From contig NC_091432.1 of assembly GCF_964237555.1 (NCBI RefSeq), forward strand, positions 40,047,031 through 40,111,030: DNA of 64,000 bases. The letters are read 5' to 3'. Below the pieces are notes generated by a model. That model saw only the letters and a program-made list of their open reading frames with translations, was not told where the DNA came from and did not search any database. Both the position numbers and the translations under genes were made by a program. Below are positions 33,998 to 46,116 of the stretch, in pieces; within the stretch, counting starts at the first letter, position 1; every line of letters starts with the position of its first letter. This DNA is from Oryctolagus cuniculus (lineage: Eukaryota; Chordata; Mammalia; Lagomorpha; Leporidae).

Positions 33998-35029
33998 TCA
34001 GTGATAGTGAAAGAATCCGGGTTTTTGGATTTTAAATTCCAAAATGAATTTAGAAAGTTAAAGACAGTGGTAGCAATCTGTAATTCTAGAATTTCCATGG
34101 GGTTGCTATAGCTCAAGAGACACATTGTGAATAAGCAATTAAGAAAGTAAAGAGGTAGCTAGGCAACAGCAGAGCCATTATCCTCAAAATAATGTGAGGG
34201 CTATTATGCAGGGAAAGGATACTTTGGCTTCAACACAGTTGTGCAATATACAAGGAAGTTATACTAAGCATTTGCTGAGAATTAGCATAGATTTTTCCAC
34301 ACACCTGTGCAACAGAAACATTATCTATAATAGAAACTGCTAGCGGTTTGTTCCTACATGATTGCCAGAATCTGAACAAGCAATACAAGTTGGCTATATC
34401 ACAAAATATGCAAATCTGATCTGTTGTCTGACTCAAAGGAAAGGAAATGAGGTGAGGTTTGCTTGGGACATTCTATAAGCAGAATGAACTGTACAGCGCC
34501 ATGTATACCATGTGACACTCCTTTTCCTTGGGTCCTTCATTTCGGTATCTGTAATGAGAGAAGGGGATTGGTTTCTAAAATATTTTTCTATTTTGCATAC
34601 TTAGTTATTTTACTTGAAGCATTTTGGTTTTGTTCTTAATTTTCTTTGCTCTAAAATAGGGATAGGGTGTCAAGAAGGAGAAAGGCAAAAGAAAGGGAAA
34701 AAAAAGTAGCAATTGCCTTAGGGATATGGTATCTAGTCTTAAATTGTTATTGAAAAATATCACCCTAGATATCTCTGTAACATGAAAATAAATATTACTA
34801 AAATATGTTTTTTAATAGCCTAGGGGAAGGCTGTGTATGTGTGTGTGTTTTCGTGTATGCACGCAAACCACACTAAACCGATACTCACTCCTGGGCACTT
34901 AAGTCACAACTGGGGGAAAATCATACTGATATGCAGTCTGTTGCCCTCAGACTCATAGCAATAACCTCAAGCAGAGCCTTCTTGCTGCCTAGCAGTAAAA
35001 AATTATTTATAGAGTCCATTTGTTCACCC
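33998..35029. other. Unique sequence
   Basis: No gene is seen. A GT-rich stretch lies near 34840-34870. Confidence 0.4.
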
Positions 35030-36240
35030 GTTCCCTAGAGGAAATTTTCATGTTTTATTCATTCAACTTCAAACTTCGTCTTCCAGCACCGCCTCCCCAG
35101 ATCTCACTCCATTGATGACTTTGATTCCTGCTTCACTGAGAAGATGGAAGCAGCGTGAAGAAAACTTCCTCAGCTTCCACCCACATGCTGGCGTCCACAC
35201 CCATCATCTGCCTTCCTGACTGACACTTTGCATCAAGTGACAGCTCTCCCAACGAGACCATCTCTTCCACTTGAACAGAAGTTTCCATCATTCTCACCCA
35301 CTTCAGGACATCAGTTCAATAATTCCCCACATCATCTCCTTATGGAATCCAATTCTGTCTCCACCTCTCTTTAGTAGTTGATAATGCTCATCACTGTACA
35401 ACCATACGGTCTTAATCCCTTAACAATGGAGTGGAAATTAAAAACTACTCATCTTGAGTTCAGTTCTCTCAGCAGTGTCCTCTCAATGTATTTCTTCCTT
35501 TTTCTACCCTCAAAGTTTTAGAAAAGTATTCAATACTTCCAGGTTCTTTATTTTAATCCTCCACATTTTTTGTTCTCATCACTCCACTAATATTGTCAAA
35601 GTCAGCAGTGATCTCTTCATTTCCAAAGTCAAAAGTGAATTCTTAGTCTTCATCTGATTTGACATAATCATTCACACCTTCCTCCTTGATTTATTATCTT
35701 CACTTGATTTTTAGGGCATTGCACAATGTTGGCTGTTCTCCACCCTTAACACCTGCTCCTTCTCCCCCACGGGAAACTGCTCATCTTTTAACCTATAAAC
35801 TTTGGAAAAACCAGGACTTAATCCTGGGACACTTCTTTATTTGTAATCCCTAAATTTGATAATCTCATTTTATTTCATGACTTTAACTATTATTTACAGT
35901 CTGAACACCCCAAAAGTTCATCTCTACTATACATGCCTCCCTGACTCCTGGTATCTGTACCACATAACTGTCTTCTTCACCTTTCTACTTGGTCTGAAAG
36001 AATCAATCTAAATCAGCATTCCCCAATAAACCTTCTGATATTGTGCCCCACACTAAATTACCTATAGATTTCTCGTCTCAAATAATGGAGAAAAACTTAG
36101 AATCAAAAATTTTGACTCCTCTCTCTTAAAATCCACTTTCAATATATTTCCAGAATCTAGCCATAACTTAGCTTCTCTACTATTCCAAGTGTCCTAACTG
36201 GTCCCATTTGTTTCACCATTTCCCAACATGATGGTAGATT
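35030..36240 (+). mobile_element. L2 LINE, long degenerate relic
   Basis: Several phrases follow the L2 ORF2 3' half in order: 'ttaatcctgggacacttctt' near 35820, 'catgactttaactattattt' near 35877, 'attttgactcctctctctta' near 36109, 'tatatttccagaatctagcc' near 36143 and 'gtgtcctaactggtcccatt' near 36190. CT-rich, C-rich plus-strand composition across the block agrees. It is heavily decayed with no long frame. The 5' boundary is a guess. Confidence 0.6.
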
Positions 36241-36390
36241 TGGGTTTAGGAATTAAGTAGACATGAGATAGATTATTATGAACTGAAATTGAAATAATAG
36301 TATACTTTTCTTAAACCCTTTCATTGAATGAATGGGCATTTCATTCAGAATAAAAGCACCTGCCTTTACGATTATTATTGGAAGAGATGA

Positions 36391-36502
36391 GGGGTTTTCA
36401 AAGTGTTTGTGGAAGATGTTTATTTTGAAAAATTATGCATAGATTTTAAAATTTTGCACCAAAATAAATTATTTTATTATTATTTTCCACGAAATTTTTG
36501 GA
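36391..36502 (+). mobile_element. Fold-back repeat, single-arm copy
   Basis: 'ggggttttcaaagtgtttgt', 'attatgcatagattttaaaa', 'tttgcaccaaaataaattat' and 'tattttccacgaaatttttg' match one arm of the repeats at 14.2 and 27.1 kb. Only one arm is present here. Confidence 0.6.
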
Positions 36503-37298
36503 TTATTCTTGTAGTTGCCTCAAGGCCTGACATAATTTTACATGGCAATGCAGGCATTATGAACACAAAACTTTTAGGGAAATGTTTTCCAATGTTCCTT
36601 GTATTTCTATGTAAAGGTTTAAATAGAATAGGTTCCTTGCCATGCCCCTTACCTTGAGGAAATATGTAGTTTATGTGATTAATGTGATTTTTTAGTTTGG
36701 AAAAAAGGGGAGCTAGGAGTGCTCAATGTGGCAATTTCTTCTTTCCTCTCCATTTTGATCTATTCCTCCCGTCCACTGCCATGAGGTATGAGGTCTATCT
36801 CTGTGTAGGTGGCCTAAAATTTCCTGCATGTGTTTGTTACTGATTGGGCAGATTCCAGATTTGTAATGAGCAGAGGAAAATTGGATAAACATATCTGCCT
36901 ACATGTCTAAGTACCATCCTCTTAGCTTTCATCACATAATTGACTTTTTGATCTATATCTGTCAGTTTTTGGTATTCTATTAATTCTTCAGAATCCAGGA
37001 AGCAAAGAAAAAATATTATATTTATTGAGTTTTGGTTAAAATCTAAATGTGTCTAAGGATTTAGATACTAGCTTCTAAGCCCCCATTTTTGCAGGTAAAG
37101 TTTAAAGGCAGGATCAGGTAGTGTTTGGTTTGCTGATGTTAAAAAGCCTTGGCTCTTAATGTTAGTGAGTTGTTACTCATTGACATTTCACACTGAGCCA
37201 CATTCCTTAACTTTTCCATGCTCCTTTCCCTCAGTGGCCACAGTGACATGAATAATCACTCCCTCTGCATTGTTGTGGAGTTAAAAAAAATAATATAT
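36503..37298. other. Unique sequence
   Basis: No gene or clear repeat is visible. Confidence 0.4.
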
Positions 37299-37590
37299 GG
37301 GGCTGGTGCTATGGCCTAGTGGGGAGAGCCACCTGCAGCGCTAGCATCCCATGTAGGCACCGGTTCAAGACCTGGTTGCTCCATTTCCAACCCAGCTCTC
37401 TGTTATGGCCTGAGAAAGCAGTGGAAGATGGTCCAATTCTTGGGAACCCTGCACCCACTTGGGAAGACCCAGAGGAAGCTCCTGGCTCCTGGCTTCAGAT
37501 CAGCACAGCTGTGGCCCTTGCAGCCCATTGGGGATTGAACCAGTGGATAGAAGCCCTCTCTTTCTACTCTTTAGTATTAATCTCTGACTA
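37299..37590 (+). mobile_element. CSINE, plus strand, 3' tail lost
   Basis: Head 'ggggctggtgctatggccta', 'aggcaccggttcaagacctg', 'gcccattggggattgaacca'. The CT tract is short and the A-rich tail is missing. Confidence 0.9.
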
Positions 37591-38726
37591 TGTGATTATG
37601 TGACATAGTGATGAACCTGATGTCTGGATATTGATTGGATTTTACTCACCAACTATAGCTTTCTGATAGGGCATTTTCAGACAATTATTGCCTAATGCTC
37701 ATGTCAACATAATTTCTTCAGTTTCAGAATATCACTGATGACTAATTTAGTGTGTCCAGTTGGCAAAGCAATGCCCCCTTCTCTTATTCTGCAACTTTTT
37801 GGGGCTTGATATGGGACTGGGAAAGAAGAAGGTTTGCTTTAGATGTTTGCTTACCCATTGCTCCAGGCACACAATACCCAGGGAAGTTAGCCTGAAACCA
37901 GAGGAATACAGAAGCCAGGGGAAGTGTCCCCACTCATCCATGCTAGTTTGTTAATTATTACTGAGGCTGGAATGAAATGTTCTTCTAGGCAGATTAGAAA
38001 CAATAAAGCTAGGAATATATTCCCTACCCACCCATAGGAAGGTGATAATTTCAGAGTCAATATTTATGATTTTTCCAATAGGCACGTTTTCAGAATGTAG
38101 AGAAAAAAAAAAAGAAAAATCCCACTTTTACTGATTGCCAACACAGCTCCATTTGTGCCTTGCTGAAAAACTAGTCTCTCAAATATCACCAATAATATAT
38201 ACCTGTGAAGTAAACTTCCATTCCAAACAAAGAAGAAAGCAAGGTGATGGTGTCTCCTCGGTGTTGCCAGCCTGCCCTTTGCCTCCTCCATCTCACTGTC
38301 CTTCCTCGCGGGCACTTGGCCTCCTGCCTTTGCAAACATTCAGAGTCTCTGCAGGACAGAGTGTATCTGCGTCCCAGAATATTTTGATTAATTTAATGAC
38401 AACACCAGTCTGCTGTCTGCAGTGTAGTCAGCCCAAAGAATCAAGCATGTGAAGGCAAAAATGAAACAAGAATTGAATCCACAGAGGGTCATCATGAAGC
38501 ACTTTGGATGTTAACATTTTTCATATTTAGGCGAAATTCTCCCTTGGTTTCAGGAGCCTAGATTAAAGGGACTAGTAATTTACAATTTAAACAAATTGAA
38601 ATCTCAGTCTACCATCTGCCATGGACCATTTATTTGATATTTAACTAACGTACTAACATATTCCAGGGCTTGAACTTTCTCATCTATTAAGAGGATGTTA
38701 ACCAATAAGAGTTTATTCAAAAACTA
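37591..38726. other. Unique sequence
   Basis: No gene is recognised. Opposed frames of 91 codons (minus, 38064-38339) and 105 codons (plus, 38135-38452) overlap and neither has a recognised motif. Confidence 0.4.
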
Positions 38727-38889
38727 TAAAGTAGTGGTTAAAAGCAAAGGCTCTGGATTTCGAACCTGAATTTGAATTTGCCTAGGTGACTTAGGGTAAA
38801 TTACTTAGCCTCACCGTGTTTCTTTTCTCACCTGTAAGTGATGTGAATAATAATAGCACTGATCAAGTTTTGTCATGAGAGTTAATTCT
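38727..38889 (+). mobile_element. MIR, first of two abutting copies
   Basis: 'aaagtagtggttaaaagcaa', 'ggctctggatttcgaacctg', 'ggtgacttagggtaaattac' and 'gatgtgaataataatagcac' follow sense MIR from its head. Confidence 0.8.
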
Positions 38890-39115
38890 ATAGTGATCAC
38901 GGACTCTGGAACTTTGTTGCTGGGTGCAATGCATGAAACTATTGCTTGTGGTGTGGCCCTGGGTAAATCACTTGACTTTATTTTTCTTATTGGGCTGTTA
39001 TAAATAGTGAATTAGGCCATAAAATTAGTAAGAAACTAAGAGTTCTAAATAAGGTAGTTGGTATACTGCTTGGCACATAGTAAATGTTCAGTAGATGTTT
39101 GCTATCATTGTTTGA
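38890..39115 (+). mobile_element. MIR, second copy, same orientation
   Basis: MIR text restarts at 'tatagtgatcacggactctgg' and continues through 'ggtgtggccctgggtaaatc', 'tattgggctgttataaat' and 'acatagtaaatgttcagtag' to its 3' end. Confidence 0.8.
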
Positions 39116-39159
39116 AGGACTGAACTTGAGAAAATACTTATAGTACCCAGAGCTTTATT

Positions 39160-39245
39160 AATTGTGAGTTAGATATTGTGCTAGGTACATGCAATCATGT
39201 TCAGGACATATGGGGCTCTTCCTTTGTGGCACATATGACCTAATC
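39160..39245 (-). mobile_element. L2 3' end fragment (weak)
   Basis: 'gttagatattgtgctaggta' followed by 'ggacatatggggctcttcc' resembles antisense L2 3' terminal text. It is short. Confidence 0.35.
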
Positions 39246-39765
39246 TAACACACACATGTTGGTCACCATAAATTCTTGCTACAGTTTCTGATTTGGTACA
39301 AAAGTATCTCACAGATAGTGCACAACAGTCAGGTGGCTAGTGTCATGGTGAAATGTACGTTTCCAACTACGAATGATTTTCCTGTTGAAAATCTGAATGT
39401 CTGTTGTTCACATTTCATGAAATGATCTAAATATAGAATCTTTCATAGGTTATAGTGCAAGGCTAATGATTCCAGAATTAGGCTGGGTGAATTCCTGCTT
39501 GTTCCAATAATCCAACCACATCCAGCTACAATGTCACCGAATGACAGGCTGTGGCATGTGAGCAGCTGTCTGTGTGAGAGCAAAGGCCACATTGCCTGGT
39601 AGCTTGCTAGTTGACTAGTGTGTTAAGAGCAATATCGCCATCTTCTGGAAATTTAATAGAAGCAGAATTTTAGGCTTCACTGACACCACATCTAATCTGT
39701 AGTTTAAAAAGATGTCCAGGTGATTTCTGTGTGACATAAAGGTTTGGCAAACAATGGGTTCCTGA

Positions 39766-39935
39766 CACCAGTGATTATCAGCATTAGCTGCCCATTGAAA
39801 TTGTCTGGGAAGCTTAAGAAAAGCCTATGCTTCAAATCCAGGAATTCCAATTTAACAGTAGGCCTGAGTATCTGAGGTTTAAAATTTTTTTTCCAAATAA
39901 TTTCACCATGGAGCCAGAATTCAGAACCACTTAGT
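39766..39935 (+). mobile_element. MER5-type hAT-Charlie element
   Basis: It opens at 'caccagtgattatcagcatt'. Next come 'gaaattgtctgggaagctta', 'cttcaaatccaggaattcca' and 'taggcctgagtatctgagg'. It ends at 'agaattcagaaccacttag'. This is the order of MER5A/B, a non-autonomous DNA transposon that codes for nothing. Confidence 0.75.
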
Positions 39936-40926
39936 TAAATACCAATAATTAAAAGGTCTTTACATTGAAATATAACAACTTCTTAAGCTCTGAAAATAAA
40001 GTTAAGATATATCAAGAATACATTTTATTACATTATGTTGCTGCATAGTATTCTCAGATCCTCTTGTATTCCACCTTTCCCCATTTTAATTTCAGTATTT
40101 GGAACATTGGCCTGCTTATTTTCAGGTAGAAAACAGAAATGGATTCCCCAGTGGGTAGAGCTAATGGCCATCTGTTGGGATGGCAGAGTGCCTATTCAGA
40201 AGGCTGTTTGCCACTCTATCTGATGTCAGGAAGCAACAAACAAAAGCCAAGGTCCCGTCAGAGCTCACAACACCTGTGTCAGATCTCCAGAGGAGGATGA
40301 TCTCAAATTAGAAACTATCCTTCAACGGAAGGGCAGCTATCTGCAGACGCCTCATAGATGCCACTTTGAGTGATGCTTTATCGTTCACAGCTTTCCATGG
40401 ACCTGGACTGCTGCTGCACTTCTCCCACCATGCTGATGCATTTCATGAATCAGCACATGACAAAGGGAAGGAACATGCCATGCTCACCCCACTGGGCACC
40501 GTATCTGACACAACACTTTAGATATGATTTGATAAAATTCCAGATGTCAAGTGAGTGGCACAGCAGCTGGCGCCCAAAAGGTTTCTATCATTATTGTTAT
40601 TATTATGTTCGTTCTTATTTTTTGTTGTTTATTAAATCTGTGATACTTTCTTTTGTGACTACAAATATTACTAAAATTTCAACATGGCAGAAAAAATTAT
40701 CTTTAGTAATGTATGACCTATTAGAGCAAATAGATTTGGGGACTACTTTTAGAAGGCAATCTTTGATTATTCTTAAATATGTGGAATTTTCTTTTAAAAT
40801 AAAAAAAGTACAACACAGTGAATGTGATAAAAGTAATATAATTTTACACATCTTAAAGTAATAATATTTATTTCTATTAGATTTCATATGCCTTACTTCC
40901 TAAAAATTTTTGAATTTTCTTCCAAC
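39936..40926. other. Unique sequence with a 163-codon open frame
   Basis: A plus-strand frame of 163 codons runs at 40370-40861. Its second half is hydrophobic and AT-driven with no domain I recognise, and the opposite strand also has a 90-codon frame. I judge it a chance frame. Confidence 0.4.
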
Positions 40927-40940
40927 AGAAGTTAAATTGA

Positions 40941-41296
40941 GCTGCCGCCGCAGCTCACTAGGCTAATCCTCCACCTTGCGGTGCTGGCACACCGGGTTCT
41001 AGTCCCAGTCAGGGCACCGGATTCTGTCCTGGTTGCCCCTCTTCCAGGCCAGCTCTCTGCTGTGGCCAGGGAGTGCAGTGGAGGATGGCCCAAGTCCTTG
41101 GGCCCTGCACCCGCATGGGAGACCAGGATAAGTACCTGGCTCCTGCCATCGGATCAGTGCGGTGCGCCGGCCACGGCAGCCATTGGAGGGTGAACCAACG
41201 GCAAAGGAAGACCTTTCTCTCTGTCTCTCTCTCTCACTCTCTCTCACTGTCCACTCTGCCTGTCAAAAAAAAAAAAAAAAAAAAGGCGGCAAAAAA
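40941..41296 (+). mobile_element. CSINE, young subfamily, full length
   Basis: Head 'gctgccgccgcagctcacta', full body with 'gatggcccaagtccttgggc', CT tract, about 21 A, then 'ggcggc' and seven A. The target duplication 'agaagttaaattga' (40927-40940) against 'agaacttaaattga' (41297-41310) has one mismatch, so the 'ggcggc' lies within the inserted tail. Confidence 0.93.
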
Positions 41297-41310
41297 AGAA
41301 CTTAAATTGA

Positions 41311-42119
41311 ATACTTTGCTGCCAGTAATGTAACTTGAGAATGTCTTCAGTTTCCCCAACATTTTCTCATTCCTGAAGATTTTTGATCAGTATTTCAGGC
41401 TGTTGCATACAATGTGCATTCAATTTTCTAAAAGGCAGCAAAAATGAATTTATTAAGATTAATTCTGGAGGTTAACTGTAAATACTGCCTTTCCCATCGT
41501 TAACAAAAACTATGAACCTAGTAAAGAATAAATAAAATGCATTGCAGTGGCTCCCTCTAGTGAAAATTCTAAAAAAAATAAAAAAATTCTAAAAATTTGA
41601 ACAATTACTATATGTGGATTATCTTGAATAGGGTTTTTAGACAACAATTGGACCAGATTTGCAAAAACTTAGCGAGAAGAAGGAAGAGAGATATTTAAAA
41701 ATGTGTATTTTTAAAGATTTCACTTACAGCTTACATAACTTCAGAAAAATACACTTCTCAAAATCTCATGTTGATTAAAGTGAGATTAATTTAGTTGTCT
41801 AAGCATACTGATAATGCATCTCTGCATCTTAAAATAACCCAACTGTGTGCCTTAATGAATAATGCTGGCCATATATTTGTTAAGATATCAGTAAGCAAAA
41901 AAGAAAGCTAATGTAAGCACATTTCAGTAAATATTGAGAAAAAAAATCAGATTTCTCGGCTCATGAATGGAAGGAACTGAGGGAAGTTAGCTCTCTTATT
42001 ATCTACTTCCATATGCATACAACGAGTACAAAAATATCTCACAAAGTTGCTGCAACAATTAAATGAAATCCACCCCTTCACACACTGCTTTTCTCTATAT
42101 CAGTAAAAGTATGTAGCAT
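41311..42119. other. AT-rich unique sequence
   Basis: No gene or clear repeat is visible. Confidence 0.4.
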
Positions 42120-42780
42120 CCAGGGATCACACTTGGCTTTTTTTCCCCCCTGATTTTGTCTCATAGTCAACTCATCAGCAATTAATCTATTTTACCACTC
42201 TGCTCCATTTCCCCTCCATTACCAAGGAACCATCGCCCCAGCTGCCTCCAGAATGATCTCTCCATATCCCCACTTCTTTCAGCTCCTCACTGCCTGAAGT
42301 AGATGGCATCACAGGTAATGCATCATGCTCATCTTGGGATCCAACACTTAACATCTCCTTCCATTGCTCATGGAACACTTCCTGCCTGGCCTTGCGATGA
42401 TGATGTGGGAGCTGCCTGTGCGCCACCTCACACCATGCTCCCCACCCACACACTTGCTACAGGAGCACAGTGCTTTGTGCTGGGTTCCCTCCCACACATC
42501 ATAGAGTTTTGAATCTCAGGGTCTTTACACAAACTGTTCCTGTTCCATGATACCACTGTTGTCATTTTTCATGTGTTGGTTTGATCTTCTCATGGAGGTC
42601 TCAACTTAAATAAGCTCTAGAGAATGTTCTACCGAAATGTGGTCTTCCACCATTCATTTTTTCTTCTCACAGCATCCTCTTTGTTTCCTTTGAATTATTC
42701 CTAACAATTGCTAAAGAGTTTATTATCTGTCTTCCTGCTTAGAATTAAAGGCACCAGACCTGTCTTACTTAACACTAAAT
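42120..42780 (+). mobile_element. L2 LINE fragment
   Basis: 'cctccagaatgatctctcca', 'cctggccttgcgatgatgat', 'tctcagggtctttacacaaa', 'ctcatggaggtctcaactta' and 'tttattatctgtcttcctgc' follow the L2 3' coding end in order. It is heavily diverged. The 88-codon minus-strand frame inside is incidental. Confidence 0.6.
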
Positions 42781-42909
42781 AACTCCATTCAGCATTTTTG
42801 GAATGTGACACATTTAAAATAACGGTTTCTATCTTTATGGAACCTGAAGAGTACTTAGATATTAACTTTTATTCTCATTTAACTGGGCTCAAGTAATTAA
42901 GCAAGGAAT

Positions 42910-43200
42910 TATCACACCCATACTCCCACAGAGACAGAGATCATCCAATGACCAGTAAATTTCCTAAATGCCTGAAACAGCCAGGGTCAACTCATGTTAA
43001 AACCAGGAAAGCAGAATTCCCTTCAGGTATCCCGCATGTGTGGCAGGAACCCAAGTATTTCGGCCATCACCTGAAGCCTCCCAGGTTGCACATACCAAGA
43101 ACCTGGATCTTCAGTAGAGCTGAGACTTGAATCCAAACACTCTGATATAGGATGTGGGAGTCACAGTCAAGGACCTATCTGTTGTGCCAAACACTTGCCC
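42910..43200 (-). mobile_element. CSINE, old subfamily, minus strand
   Basis: 'catgtgtggcaggaacccaa', 'tttcggccatcacctgaagc', 'gctgagacttgaatccaaac' and 'gttgtgccaaacacttgccc' follow the reversed CSINE order. The purine tract is eroded. Confidence 0.8.
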
Positions 43201-43436
43201 CTCTCCTGCGTTACTGTGATGGTCATGGATATTCTTTTTCACTTCTAATCTCTCCCACTTTTGGTCCATCTTACACACAAAGATGACTGTTTATGGCACA
43301 CTGTTACTTCCCTAAATTAGCCCTTGAAGTCCATGGAGTGATCGCTAAGAACTGGGTTACAGAGCCATAGAGATAGAAGTGTCCACATAGCAACCTGTGT
43401 TAGAAAGTGTATTATTGTTCAAATACCAGGATGCAG

Positions 43437-43461
43437 CACACACACACACACACACACACAC
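43437..43461. repeat. CA microsatellite
   Basis: About twelve uninterrupted CA units. Confidence 0.95.
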
Positions 43462-43936
43462 CAAGTCAATCTTAATTTCAGTTCCTGCAGAAGAAGACTC
43501 TGAGACAAAATTTCAAATGCAAGATTTTTGTATAGAATGTACAAAGAACATCAGTGGCGATGTGGGAAAGTGATATAGGAAGATACATAACCGATAGCAT
43601 ATTAATGAAAGAGTTACCACTGCAGTCATTGCTGTTGAATTCACTGAGAAACTCTGAGACACAGGTGCAAAACTCAATGTCTGAAAATTAGTACAGCTGA
43701 GTTCCAAAACAGCTGTGGTTTTTATGGCACGTATCAAGAAATCGATAGCTGTCTGCTTGCTTGATGACTGCTTGAGCCTAACAAACGAGCATGTACAGTA
43801 AGGTCTGAGATTCTTTGGGTGCCATAAAGATAGGAAGCCAATTGTAAATGTATCACTTTCCAAAAAATGTTATATTGGCTTGAGACTTACTTTATGAGTT
43901 CAACAGCATTACCAGGATCCCGATTTCTCTGCCTCT
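43462..43936. other. Unique sequence
   Basis: A minus-strand frame of 116 codons (43513-43863) has no recognised motif and is likely chance. No repeat is recognised. Confidence 0.4.
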
Positions 43937-43946
43937 CTGCTCCATT

Positions 43947-44267
43947 TTTTTTCAAGATTTATTTTTATTTATTTGAAAGACAGAGTTACAGAGAAAGGTA
44001 GAGACAGAGAGAGAAGTCTTCCATCCACTTGGTCACTCCCCAGACAGCAGCAACGTCCGGAGCTGCGCTGATCCGAAGCGAGGAGCTTCTTCTGGGTCTC
44101 CCACATGGGTGCAGGGGCCCAAGGTCTTGGGCCATCTTCCACTGCTTTCCCAGGCCATAGCAGAGAGCTGGATCTGAAGAGGAGCAGCTAGGATTAGAAC
44201 TGGCACCCATATGGGATGCCAGTGCTTCAGGCCAGGGCTTTAACCTGCAACACCACAGCGCCGGCCG
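43947..44267 (-). mobile_element. CSINE, minus strand
   Basis: Reversed order with tail 'caagatttatttttatttat', 'ggtgcaggggcccaaggtc', 'gggctttaacctgcaacacc' and head 'acagcgccggcc'. The direct repeat 'ctgctccatt' lies at 43937-43946 and 44268-44277. Confidence 0.93.
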
Positions 44268-44277
44268 CTGCTCCATT

Positions 44278-44939
44278 ATTATAATAGTGTCTTCGTGTAA
44301 TAGAAAGATGATGAGAGTGCTTTCATTCCTCCTATCTTTTAAGCTTCATAGCTTAGTAGGAAAACATGAATCTCTTTCTCAGGAAAACTAACAAACTTCT
44401 CAGTGTTGTTCACCTGGGGTAGATCACCAAGCTTAGAAGAATGGGATGCTCTGGTCAGTCATAACTAAACCACATGCTCACTAGTGAAAGCAGAATTGCC
44501 CGGAGTTGACATAAATGGAAATACAGGGGAGCACAGAAGGAGAATCTTGGAGTTGTTCCTGGAATGACAGGCCTGGAACTCATTACTAAAACAATGGGGG
44601 AGAGGGCTGAGAAAAATGACAGTACTACTAAAAATGTCTCAGAAGAGAAGCCATTCATAGAACTAAGGTAAGTGTGTGTCAACTAGCTTACACTTGGAAA
44701 AATAATTGGGTTTACTAGAATTTTAAATCGAGCTTTTATTCATAACAATGCTTTTCCTGGGTATATTTTAGATCACAGGCACACTACTGGCCTTGCAAAG
44801 ATCTTCCGAAACTCATAGTCTGCTCTTCTGTGTGCAGATGTAGTAGAATGTTCAAGGCATACTACAGAAAAGGAAAAGTTGGGGAAGTTTTGCAGAGACA
44901 CTGATGAAGGAGGAATTCTGGAGAAATCTCCTAAGTGGG
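44278..44939. other. Unique sequence
   Basis: No gene is confirmed. A plus-strand open stretch (44527-44669) ends in AG|GTAAGT, but its upstream acceptor is poor. Confidence 0.35.
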
Positions 44940-45210
44940 GGAAGGAAGGAAGAAGGGCAGAAAAGAATTCCAAGTAGAAGGAAGAGCATGCAGAAAACAA
45001 GGTACTGGCCGATAATGTAGCTTGAATACATTATAGAATCTCAGGATTCAAAATGAAGTTCTCAAAAGATGAACAAAATTGCTTGGATTTGGAGCAAAAT
45101 TTTGAAAGCTTTATTAATGTTGTGCTTAGGAGTTTATACTTTTTAACATATGGGGATTAAAACTCAATGAAGTGTTTTGAACAGTAGGATAAATGACATT
45201 TTGGTAATGA
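44940..45210 (-). mobile_element. L2 fragment, antisense
   Basis: 'aattccaagtagaaggaaga' then 'gcatgcagaaaacaaggta' and, further on, 'actcaatgaagtgttttgaa' and 'caggataaatgacattttgg'-like text follow antisense L2. The middle is poorly preserved. Confidence 0.5.
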
Positions 45211-45223
45211 AAATAGATTTACT

Positions 45224-45528
45224 GGGGCCGGCATTTGGCACAGCAGGTAAAGCCACTCTTTACAATGCAGGCATCTAATATCAGGGTGCTGGGCCAAGTC
45301 CTGGCTACTCTCCTTCCAATTTGGTGTCTTACTAATGGTCCTGGAAAGGCAGAAGGTGGCCCCCTCAGTATGTGGTTCCCTGATACTCTTATGGGAGACT
45401 GACATGGCATTCCTGGCCCTGGCTTCAGCCTACCCAGGCCTGGATGCTGTGACCATTTGGGAAGTGAAACAGTTGGTAGAAGCTCTTTCTCTCTGTCTCT
45501 CCCTGCCTTCAAATAAATAAATAATCTT
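45224..45528 (+). mobile_element. CSINE, plus strand
   Basis: Head 'ggggccggcatttggcacag', 'ggccaagtcctggctactct', 'catttgggaagtgaaacagt', CT tract, tail 'caaataaataaataatcttt'. Internal differences suggest middle age. Confidence 0.9.
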
Positions 45529-45677
45529 TAAAAATAAATTTCTTAATATTAATCATACTAAGTATATGCTAAAGTCTAGATATAGAATGGGAAATTTTAT
45601 CTTCTTTTTTTTTCAGTTTCTATGTCCTCTATTATATTATGAGAAATAGGCTTTTACTAAAATAGCCTTTCATTAGC

Positions 45678-45734
<57 letters not shown>

Positions 45735-45735
45735 G
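45678..45735. repeat. CT microsatellite, about 58 nt
   Basis: A nearly pure CT run from 45681 to 45726, then TT and further CT. It is not part of either neighbouring CSINE: one ends at 45528 and the next starts at 45776 on the other strand. Confidence 0.95.
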
Positions 45736-45775
45736 GATTACTTACAGCAACCTATTATTGAAATACTACTGATTT

Positions 45776-46106
45776 TTTTAAAAAAAGATTTATTTATTTA
45801 ATTGAAAGGCATAGTTACAGAGAGGCAGAGGCAGAGAGAAGGAGAGAAGTCTTCCATCCACTGGTTCACTAGTCAAATGACTACAACAGCTGGAGCTGAG
45901 CCAATCTGAAGCCAGGAGCCAGGTGCTTCTTCTGGGTCTTCCACAAGGGTGTAGGGGCTCAAGGACTTAGGCCATCTTCCACTGCCTTACCAGGTCATAA
46001 CAGAGAGCTGGATTAGAATTGGTGTAGCCAGGAATCGAATATGTGCCCATATGGAATGCCGGTATTGTAGATGGTGGCTTTATCCACTACACCATGGCAC
46101 GGGCCC
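45776..46106 (-). mobile_element. CSINE, minus strand
   Basis: Reversed order with 'agatttatttatttaattga', 'ggttcactagtcaaatgact', 'gagagctggattagaattgg' and head 'accatggcacgggcccc'. The direct repeat 'ctactgattt' lies at 45766-45775 and 46107-46116. Confidence 0.93.
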
Positions 46107-46116
46107 CTACTGATTT

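Noticed and set aside
40370..40861. A 163-codon plus-strand frame, the longest outside clear SINE or LINE
   Set aside because: Its second half is AT-driven and hydrophobic, no domain is recognisable, there is no promoter or splice context, and the opposite strand is also open. Likely chance, though a protein search would settle it.
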